Assembly: GCA_031275075.1 (NCBI GenBank)
Contig: JAISPI010000094.1
Location: 1 to 5,394, forward strand
DNA: 5,394 nucleotides
Direction of reading: 5' to 3'
Source of the DNA: Burkholderiales bacterium
GTDB taxonomy: Bacteria; Pseudomonadota; Gammaproteobacteria; Burkholderiales; Casimicrobiaceae
Of the stretch, positions 1 through 4,819 are shown piece by piece. The notes under the pieces were generated by a model that worked only from the letters and a program-made list of their open reading frames with translations, was not told where the DNA came from and made no database searches. How positions within the stretch are numbered: the stretch's first letter is position 1; each line of letters begins with the position of its first letter. A program made the position numbers and the translations under genes.

Positions 1-22
1 TTCTCCCGCAGATGCGGGAGAA
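1..22. repeat. Perfect short hairpin at the window edge
   Basis: TTCTCCCGCA is followed by GA and then TGCGGGAGAA, a perfect 10-bp inverted repeat. In RNA the innermost pair would open to give about a 9-bp stem with a four-base loop. On the plus strand it is followed by AAAAGTATG, not a T-run, so it is not an evident plus-strand terminator. On the minus strand the downstream flank is outside the window, so a terminator for leftward transcription cannot be excluded. The stem may extend further left than is visible. Confidence 0.6.
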
Positions 23-28
23 AAGTAT

Positions 29-116
29 GTCGTTGCGAGGAACGGAGTGACGAAGCAATCCAGAGACATGCAACGCACAAAAGATTTCTGGATTGTTTCG
101 CTACGCTCACAATGAC
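29..116. repeat. Long imperfect palindromic intergenic repeat
   Basis: The left arm (about 29-63) ends in GACGAAGCAATCCAG. The right arm (88-116) starts CTGGATTGTTTCGCTACGC and ends in CACAATGAC. The arms are reverse complements over most of their length; the left arm is about six bases longer, because it reads GAGGAACGGAGTGACG where the right arm's complement reads GAGCGTAGCG. The spacer is about 24 bases. From memory, such GAAGCAATCCAG arm pairs are a common dispersed repeat in unrelated bacteria, resembling a non-autonomous palindromic element. No transposase or clear target duplication is visible. Confidence 0.65.
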
Positions 117-128
117 GGCAGCGCTGAA

Positions 129-146
129 TTCCCGCCTTCACGGGAA
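129..146. repeat. Small hairpin repeat, TTCCCG arms
   Basis: TTCCCG (129-134) and CGGGAA (141-146) form a 6-bp perfect stem around CCTTCA. The core CGCCTTCACG closely resembles the core CGCCTTCGCG of the next hairpin at 163-191, suggesting two diverged copies of one repeat type. It resembles the common intergenic unit of the form ATTCCCGC...GCGGGAATGAC. Confidence 0.5.
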
Positions 147-162
147 GGAAGACGGCGTTTAG

Positions 163-191
163 ATTCTGTGTCCTGCGCCTTCGCGCAGAAT
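163..191. repeat. Small hairpin repeat, CTGCGC arms
   Basis: CTGCGC (173-178), loop CTTC, GCGCAG (183-188) make a perfect 6-bp stem. Outside it, ATTCTG at 163-168 is complementary to CAGAAT at 186-191, so a second pairing competes with the first, as if a few bases had been duplicated in the left arm. It is followed by GACC, like the AATGACGG that ends the palindrome at 116-118. Confidence 0.5.
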
Positions 192-230
192 GACCGCAAG
201 AAAAGGAAAAACGGCAAGTAAAATATCAAT

Positions 231-275
231 CGCAAAGAGCGCAGAAATTTTTTTGTGCTCTTTGCGTTCTTTGCG
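231..275. repeat. CGCAAAGA-type palindromic repeat
   Basis: The left arm CGCAAAGAGCGCAGAA (231-246) pairs with TTTTGTGCTCTTTGCG (251-266) over 16 positions with two non-Watson-Crick positions. A further TTTGCG copy follows at 270-275. The hairpin lies about 40 bases past the fumarase stop on the minus strand and is the nearest structure that could stop or stabilise that transcript. The minus-strand flank after it (ATTGATATTTTACTT) is only moderately T-rich, so terminator activity is uncertain. The CGCAAAGA/TCTTTGCG motif is, from memory, a frequent dispersed intergenic repeat. Confidence 0.55.
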
Positions 276-307
276 GTTAATATTTTTTCTATGCAAAAAA
301 AGATGCA

Positions 308-1831
308 TCACTCGACAACCACCGGAATTTCCCCAATTTTTTTCTGCCATTCGAGCGGGCCGATTTTGTGTAGTGATTGACCGCTGCTGTCAACAGCGAC
401 AGTGACCGGCATATCTTTCAGATCAAATTCGTAAATCGCTTCCATTCCAAGGTCTTCAAAAGCGATCACTTTTGATTGTTTGATTGCTTTTGCGACGAGA
501 TAAGCAGCACCACCGACGGCGATCAGATAAGCAGCCTTGTGTTTTTTGATGGCTTCAATGGCGGCTGGGCCGCGTTCGCCTTTGCCAACCATCGCGATCA
601 GTCCGGTTTGTGCCAGCATGGTTTCGGTGAATTTGTCCATCCGCGTTGAGGTCGTGGGGCCGGCGGGGCCAACGACCTCATCGCCTACCGGATCGACCGG
701 GCCGACGTAATAAATAACGCGGTTTTTGAACGATACAGGCAAGGCTTCTCCGTGTGCCAGCATATCGACGATCCGCTTGTGGGCGGCATCGCGGCCGGTC
801 AGCATTTTACCGTTCAGCAGCAATCGCTCGCCCAGTTTCCACGAAGCGATTTCTTCCAGGGTCAGTGTGTTGAGGTCAACGCGGCGCGCCTCTGGCGACG
901 GCGTCCAATTGACTTTCGGCCAACGCGACAAATCCGGTGGCGTCAATTCGGCGGGACCGCTGCCGTCAAGCGTGAAACGGATGTGGCGACAGGCGGCGCA
1001 GTTCGGAATCATTGCAACCGGCAGATTGGCGGCATGCGTCGGGTAGTCGAGTATCTTGACGTCGAGCACGGTGGACAATCCGCCCAAACCTTGTGCGCCG
1101 ATACCGAGAGCATTCACTTTTTCATAGATTTCAAAGCGCAATTCTTCAAGGCGGTTTTTCGGGCCGCGTTTGATCAGATCGGTTATGTCGATCGGTTCCA
1201 TCAGCGCTTCTTTGGCCATCAGCATCGCTTTTTCAGCCGTGCCGCCGATACCGATGCCAAGAATGCCGGGCGGACACCAACCAGCGCCCATTGTCGGCAA
1301 CATTTTCATCACCCAATCGACGATGGAATCGGACGGGTTGAGCATCGCGAACTTCGATTTGGCCTCGGAACCGCCACCCTTGGCTGCGATTTTGACATCG
1401 ACAGTATCGCCGGGGACAAGATCAAAATAAACAATGGCCGGGGTGTTGTCACGGGTGTTTTTACGCGCGCCGGCCGGGTCGGATAGCACGGAATAACGCA
1501 ACGTGTTGGTTTTGTTGGTATATGCGCGGGCGACGCCTTCATTGATCATGTCGAGGAGTGGCCGTGACGGGTTCTCGAAGCGCACGTCCATCCCGATTTT
1601 GACGAAAGCAGTTACGGCTCCGGTATCTTGACATATGGGGCGGTGGCCCTCAGCGCACATCCGCGAGTTGGTCAGGATTTGCGCGATCGCGTCTTTGGCA
1701 GCGGGTGATTGCTCGGCCTCATAGGCTTTGCCCAAAGCCTCGACGTAATCCATCGGATGATAATAGGAGATGTACTGCAAGGCGTCGGCAATGCTTTGAA
1801 TGAAATCTTCGGTGCGGATCAAAGTGCTCAT
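308..1831 (-). CDS. fumA: Fumarate hydratase, class I (iron-sulfur fumarase)
   Basis: Catalyses the reversible hydration of fumarate to L-malate in the TCA cycle, in the cytoplasm. At 507 residues it is a complete single-chain class I enzyme: an N-terminal alpha-type domain (about 1-290) fused to a C-terminal beta-type domain (about 300-507). The expected [4Fe-4S] ligands are Cys67 in PICQDTG, Cys186 in GWCPPG, and Cys278 (or Cys281) in NCAACRH; the 119-residue spacing between the first two matches the family. Other family motifs are GGGSEAKSKF (152-161), TGRDAAHKR (about 345-353) and GPTTSTRM (391-398). I chose the ATG at 1831 because the protein then begins MSTLIRTEDF, where family similarity begins. 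The frame is open 29 codons further to a TTG at 1918, but that extension looks non-coding. The ribosome-binding site before 1831 is weak. The gene is monocistronic in this window and divergent from the PLP enzyme gene. Iron-sulfur fumarases are sensitive to oxidation. The symbol is by class; I cannot tell which paralogue this is. Confidence 0.95.
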   Translation of the reverse strand: MSTLIRTEDFIQSIADALQYISYYHPMDYVEALGKAYEAEQSPAAKDAIAQILTNSRMCAEGHRPICQDTGAVTAFVKIGMDVRFENPSRPLLDMINEGVARAYTNKTNTLRYSVLSDPAGARKNTRDNTPAIVYFDLVPGDTVDVKIAAKGGGSEAKSKFAMLNPSDSIVDWVMKMLPTMGAGWCPPGILGIGIGGTAEKAMLMAKEALMEPIDITDLIKRGPKNRLEELRFEIYEKVNALGIGAQGLGGLSTVLDVKILDYPTHAANLPVAMIPNCAACRHIRFTLDGSGPAELTPPDLSRWPKVNWTPSPEARRVDLNTLTLEEIASWKLGERLLLNGKMLTGRDAAHKRIVDMLAHGEALPVSFKNRVIYYVGPVDPVGDEVVGPAGPTTSTRMDKFTETMLAQTGLIAMVGKGERGPAAIEAIKKHKAAYLIAVGGAAYLVAKAIKQSKVIAFEDLGMEAIYEFDLKDMPVTVAVDSSGQSLHKIGPLEWQKKIGEIPVVVE

Positions 1832-2029
1832 AAGGTCATTCTGACTTTCATTTTCTGAAAAAGGTTCAGGCTGTTGAGAAATTAGAAGTCTACCATTGAC
1901 GAGAACATGGGGTTGCAATGACGGCTCCGATGCGGACAGTTGCGATAGGCGAACGAATCGGGGACAATTTGTTGCGGTTCGCGGAGTTGCTCTCTTATCA
2001 AGCGAATATTTTTACCAGGGAAGCCATAA
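1832..2029. promoter_or_regulatory. Divergent intergenic region with candidate promoters
   Basis: This 198-bp region must carry the promoters of both the leftward fumarase and the rightward PLP enzyme. Rightward, TTGCGG (1972-1977) and TTATCA (1995-2000) are separated by 17 bases, a weak sigma70-like pair. AGGGAAG (about 2017-2023) sits six bases before the ATG at 2030 as a usable ribosome-binding site. Leftward, TCTAAT (complement of 1881-1886) matches a -10 box at five of six positions, but no good -35 accompanies it. No strong operator palindrome stands out. Confidence 0.35.
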
Positions 2030-3064
2030 ATGTTACAAAAACTCCGGCAATTGATCGGCTTGATCGGCAATACACCGCTTTTGCGAATTGATTGCACCTA
2101 TCAAGGGCTGCCACGGCGGATCTACGCCAAGGCCGAGCATTACAACCTGACCGGCAGCATCAAGGATCGAATGGCTTTCCATATCTTGTGGCGGGCTATC
2201 GAACAGGGGCGGTTGCAAGCTGGCGCCCCGATTGTTGAGGCAACCAGCGGCAATACAGGTATTGCTTTTTCGGCGCTTGGCAGATTGTTGGGTTGCCCGG
2301 TGGTGATTTTTATGCCGGACTGGATGAGCCGTGAACGCATTGATTTGATTCAGAGTTTTGGCGCAGAAGTGCGGCTGGTCAGTCGTGAGGAAGGCGGTTT
2401 TCTCGGCAGCATCCAAAAAAGTGAACAGTTCGCGGCGCAAACGCCAAGGGCTTTTTTGCCATGTCAATTTTCCAATCACGACAACAGCGAAGCGCATTAT
2501 TTAACGACCGGCCCGGAATTGTTCGCACAGTTACAAGCATGCGACGAGCGCCCCAGCGCGTTTGTTGCGGGTGTCGGAACCGGTGGCACCGTCATGGGCG
2601 TTGGCCGCTATCTACGCGAAAAAACGTCGGTTGTGCGTGTGCACCCGCTGGAGCCTGCGAATTCACCGACGCTATCGACTGGGTACCGGATTGGCAAGCA
2701 CCGCATCCAGGGAATTTCCGATGAGTTTATTCCGGCTGTGGTCGATTTGAAGCAACTGGACAGCGTTGTGAGCATCGATGATGGCGACGCGATTCTGATG
2801 GCGCAAAAACTGGCTTCTCATGGTTTGGGGGTAGGTATTTCGTCAGGCGCCCATTTTCTCGGCGCGTTGAAACTGCAAAATGAAATGGGGAGTGGGGCAG
2901 TGGTAGCGACGGTATTCGCCGACTGTAACAAAAAATACCTGTCTACCGATTTGATGCGGCCGGAACCGGTGCAGTCCGGCATGCTTGCCCCCGACATTGA
3001 AATCATGGAGATTCGAGCTATACCACCGGTGCTGACGATAGGGCAGGGTGGTGGGTGCTACTGA
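2030..3064 (+). CDS. PLP-dependent cysteine synthase-family enzyme
   Basis: A complete 344-residue fold-type II PLP enzyme of the O-acetylserine sulfhydrylase / cystathionine beta-synthase family, cytoplasmic. Visible motifs are IGNTPLLRI (12-20), NLTGSIKDR (39-47) with Lys45 as the expected PLP Schiff-base lysine, ATSGNTG (71-77) for substrate carboxylate binding, QFSN (146-149), the phosphate-binding GVGTGGT loop (181-187), and ISSGAH (270-275), whose serine contacts the PLP ring. The most likely reaction is making L-cysteine from an activated serine (O-acetyl- or O-phosphoserine) and sulfide. Assignment to CysK or CysM is unsafe: the segment IQGISDEFIP (226-235) and the motif ADCNKKYLSTD (297-307) differ from the textbook CysK versions, and a C-terminal tail ends in GQGGGCY. 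No CBS domains follow. The ATG at 2030 has an in-frame stop immediately upstream (2027-2029) and a plausible AGGGAAG site, so the start is well defined. No cys operon partners are nearby. Family is sure; exact substrate is inferred. Confidence 0.88.
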   Translation: MLQKLRQLIGLIGNTPLLRIDCTYQGLPRRIYAKAEHYNLTGSIKDRMAFHILWRAIEQGRLQAGAPIVEATSGNTGIAFSALGRLLGCPVVIFMPDWMSRERIDLIQSFGAEVRLVSREEGGFLGSIQKSEQFAAQTPRAFLPCQFSNHDNSEAHYLTTGPELFAQLQACDERPSAFVAGVGTGGTVMGVGRYLREKTSVVRVHPLEPANSPTLSTGYRIGKHRIQGISDEFIPAVVDLKQLDSVVSIDDGDAILMAQKLASHGLGVGISSGAHFLGALKLQNEMGSGAVVATVFADCNKKYLSTDLMRPEPVQSGMLAPDIEIMEIRAIPPVLTIGQGGGCY

Positions 3065-3136
3065 GGTGTTTCAGAAAATCCGAATCAAGTGATCGAGGAA
3101 TATGGACTGCTGTAATAAGGAAGCGGCAAAAAAGCC

Positions 3137-3179
3137 ATCGCTTTGTGGATACTGTTCTATATAATGAAAACGGATCCGT
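3137..3179 (+). promoter_or_regulatory. Candidate promoter for psd-pssA with palindrome at the start point
   Basis: A perfect TATAAT lies at 3160-3165, but the region 17 bases upstream (3137-3142, ATCGCT) is a poor -35; TTGTGG at 3143-3148 is too close at 11 bases. Transcription would begin near 3171-3173, inside the perfect 10-bp palindrome ACGGATCCGT (3170-3179), leaving about 90 untranslated bases before psd. A second weak candidate is TTGGAC (3201-3206) with TCTAAA (3224-3229), spacing 17. Confidence 0.35.
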
Positions 3180-3263
3180 CGATAATGAGAAAATCCCACC
3201 TTGGACGGGTTGGCATAAATCACTCTAAACTACATTAGAAATATCTTGTAAGGTTTTGTTTTT

Positions 3264-3908
3264 ATGAAAAATTACCCACACCCTTTGGTGGCTCGCGAAG
3301 GATGGCCGTTCTTGACTGCGGCGGTACTCGTTGCACTGGCGTTGACATGGTTAGCGCCGTGTTGGTTGGCGGTGCTGGCTTGGTTGGTAGCGCTGTTCAT
3401 TTTGCAGTTTTTCCGTGATCCGCCACGCGAAATTCCAACGCAAAGTAATGCAGTTCTGTGTCCAGCCGATGGTCGGGTAATTAAAGTCGAGCCGGCGCGC
3501 GATCCCTATTTGGACAGAGATTCCTTAAAAATCAGCGTCTTCATGAATGTTTTTAATGTGCATTCTCAAAGAAGTCCGGTCGATGGCAAGGTGGAAAAAA
3601 CATGGTATGACCGCGGGCGTTTCCTGAACGCAGCGGTTGACAAAGCGTCGATTGAGAACGAACGCAATGCGCTGTATTTGACAACGGCCAGTGGACAGGC
3701 GGTGACTTGTGTGCAAATAGCCGGTCTGGTGGCGCGGCGGATTCTCTGCTACGTTAACGCTGGTGATACGCTGGCGCGCGGCCAGCGTTACGGGTTCATC
3801 CGCTTCGGGTCACGGGTCGATGTGTACCTGCCGGTGTCGGCGCGGGCTTGCGTGACCATCGGGCAGAAAGTACGGGCGACCGAAACAGTGCTGGCCGAAT
3901 TGCAGTAA
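3264..3908 (+). CDS. psd: Phosphatidylserine decarboxylase, short (pyruvoyl) form
   Basis: Decarboxylates phosphatidylserine to phosphatidylethanolamine at the inner membrane. The 214-residue length matches the short class of the family (about 200-230 residues) and not the roughly 300-residue E. coli type. A hydrophobic N-terminus (about 15-50) with one or two membrane segments is followed by FFRDPPR (49-55), CPADG (66-70), SVFMNVFNVH (91-100, with a likely active-site His100) and IRFGSRVDVYLP (179-190). Self-cleavage before Ser183 in the GS pair should give a large beta chain and a C-terminal alpha chain of about 32 residues carrying the pyruvoyl cofactor. The ATG at 3264 is preceded by GTAAGGT about ten bases away. 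pssA, which makes its substrate, starts 20 bases downstream, so the two are surely co-transcribed. Nothing appears broken or missing. Confidence 0.95.
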   Translation: MKNYPHPLVAREGWPFLTAAVLVALALTWLAPCWLAVLAWLVALFILQFFRDPPREIPTQSNAVLCPADGRVIKVEPARDPYLDRDSLKISVFMNVFNVHSQRSPVDGKVEKTWYDRGRFLNAAVDKASIENERNALYLTTASGQAVTCVQIAGLVARRILCYVNAGDTLARGQRYGFIRFGSRVDVYLPVSARACVTIGQKVRATETVLAELQ

Positions 3909-3928
3909 CGGATAGGCGAAAAAGCATC

Positions 3929-4714
3929 ATGTCCCTCTACGAGAAAGACCATAAAGAGCGTGTGTTGCGTAAAAACGCGGCTCGGCGGCGGGGGATTTAT
4001 CTGCTGCCCAATCTGTTCACGACGGCAGCGCTGTTTGCCGGTTTTTACTCCATTGTTCAAGGGATGAACGGCCATTTCGGCCGGGCGGCCGGAGCCATTT
4101 TTGTCGCTGCGATTCTCGACAGCCTGGATGGCCGGGTGGCGCGGCTGACCAAGACACAGAGCGCGTTCGGTGCCGAATACGACAGCCTGTCGGACATGGT
4201 GTCGTTCGGCGTTGCGCCGGCGTTATTGATTTATGTGTGGGCGTTGCAGGGTCTCGGCAAACTGGGCTGGATCGCAGCGTTTATTTACGTCGCCGGCGCG
4301 GCGGCGCGGTTGGCGCGTTTTAACACAATGCTCGAGGTGGCCGACAAGCGTTGGTTTAGCGGTATTCCGAGTCCGGCGGCCGCGGCGCTGGTGGCGAGCT
4401 TCGTCTGGGTGTTTCACGACAACGCCGTGACCGGTCGGGAAGTGTTGTGGCTGGCTTGTGTGGTAACGCTGTTTGCCGGGATCGTCATGCCGAGCAATTT
4501 ACGGTATTACAGTTTCAAAACCGTCAATCTGAAAAAGAGCGTGCCGTTCGTGACGGTGCTGGTCTTGGTGCTGGCGTTTGCGTTGCTCGCTTCGCAACCG
4601 CCGCTGGTGCTGTTTTGCTGTTCCGTACTTTACGCCTTGTCGGGATTTGCGACGACCGGCTGGGTGCTGTGGCGTGAGCGCCGACGCAATGATGCACCGC
4701 CGGTTGAGAGATAA
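3929..4714 (+). CDS. pssA: CDP-diacylglycerol-serine O-phosphatidyltransferase (phosphatidylserine synthase, type II)
   Basis: Transfers phosphatidate from CDP-diacylglycerol to L-serine, giving phosphatidylserine and CMP; an integral inner-membrane enzyme supplying Psd. The 261-residue protein carries the complete CDP-alcohol phosphatidyltransferase signature D-x2-D-G-x2-A-R-x8-G-x3-D-x3-D: Asp64, Asp67, Gly68, Ala71, Arg72, Gly81, Asp85 and Asp89, the aspartates binding the catalytic metal ions. It has a basic N-terminus (KERVLRKNAARRR), then LPNLFTTAALFAGF at the first membrane segment (about 24-44) and several further hydrophobic stretches up to about residue 247, ending in a basic, charged tail. 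This is the membrane-embedded type, not the phospholipase D-like PssA of E. coli. I chose the ATG at 3929, giving MSLYEKDHKE. The open frame extends back to 3848 inside psd, but that part reads as a shadow of psd. The ribosome-binding site (around AGG at 3914-3916) is weak, suggesting translational coupling to psd. Confidence 0.95.
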   Translation: MSLYEKDHKERVLRKNAARRRGIYLLPNLFTTAALFAGFYSIVQGMNGHFGRAAGAIFVAAILDSLDGRVARLTKTQSAFGAEYDSLSDMVSFGVAPALLIYVWALQGLGKLGWIAAFIYVAGAAARLARFNTMLEVADKRWFSGIPSPAAAALVASFVWVFHDNAVTGREVLWLACVVTLFAGIVMPSNLRYYSFKTVNLKKSVPFVTVLVLVLAFALLASQPPLVLFCCSVLYALSGFATTGWVLWRERRRNDAPPVER

Positions 4715-4743
4715 AATTCACAGAAATTCAAAGACTTCTGCGT

Positions 4744-4749
4744 TACAAT
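4744..4749 (+). promoter_or_regulatory. Possible -10 box upstream of lepA
   Basis: TACAAT (4744-4749) matches the sigma70 -10 consensus at five of six positions. The region 17 bases upstream (CAGAAA, 4721-4726) is not a good -35; TTCACA at 4717-4722 is better but 21 bases away. A start near 4756 would place the terminator hairpin at 4765-4799 inside the lepA leader. Without this promoter, no other lepA promoter is obvious in the gap, although lepA could have one inside pssA. Confidence 0.3.
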
Positions 4750-4764
4750 ACGCTGCTTTTGGAG

Positions 4765-4799
4765 CGAGGGCCGGACTGAAGGGCCCTCGTTTGCTTTTT
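4765..4799 (+). terminator. Rho-independent terminator between pssA and lepA
   Basis: CGAGGGCC (4765-4772) and GGCCCTCG (4782-4789) form a perfect GC-rich 8-bp stem around a nine-base loop, followed directly by TTTGCTTTTT (4790-4799). This is a strong intrinsic terminator ending the psd-pssA transcript 50 bases after the pssA stop. It lies only about 20 bases before the lepA GTG, so it may also act as an attenuator if lepA is transcribed from upstream of it. Confidence 0.85.
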
Positions 4800-4819
4800 C
4801 GTTGATCCGGGAACCTCTT

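Larger units (their letters stand above)
1..307. other. Gene-free intergenic region packed with inverted repeats
   Basis: No reading frame here looks like a real gene; the open frames crossing it are low-complexity readings of the repeats. It contains at least five inverted repeats, listed separately, covering roughly two thirds of the stretch. It lies just downstream of the minus-strand fumarase gene, so it is that gene's 3' flank. What lies to the left of position 1 is unknown. Confidence 0.8.

Noticed and set aside
1..275. CRISPR array
   Set aside because: The repeats differ in sequence and spacing and are each internally palindromic; there is no regular repeat-spacer pattern and no cas gene.
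1..307. Insertion sequence
   Set aside because: Inverted repeats are present but there is no transposase reading frame or remnant, so at most these are non-autonomous palindromic repeats.
752..1486. Long 244-codon open frame on the plus strand
   Set aside because: It lies wholly inside the fumarase gene on the opposite strand, is rich in R, H, F and Q as expected of an antisense shadow, and resembles no family I know.
1832..1918. N-terminal extension of fumarase to a TTG start (536 residues)
   Set aside because: Class I fumarase similarity begins at MSTLIRTEDF; the extra 29 residues look like intergenic sequence and have no good start signals.
3062..3115. Stop-codon readthrough or selenocysteine at the PLP gene's TGA
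   Set aside because: Sixteen further in-frame codons follow the TGA before TAA, but no selenocysteine insertion hairpin is evident, the family needs no such extension, and 344 residues is already full length.
3848..3928. Extended PssA start inside psd
   Set aside because: The added residues are a frame-shifted reading of the psd 3' end; MSLYEKDHKE at 3929 is a natural start for this family.
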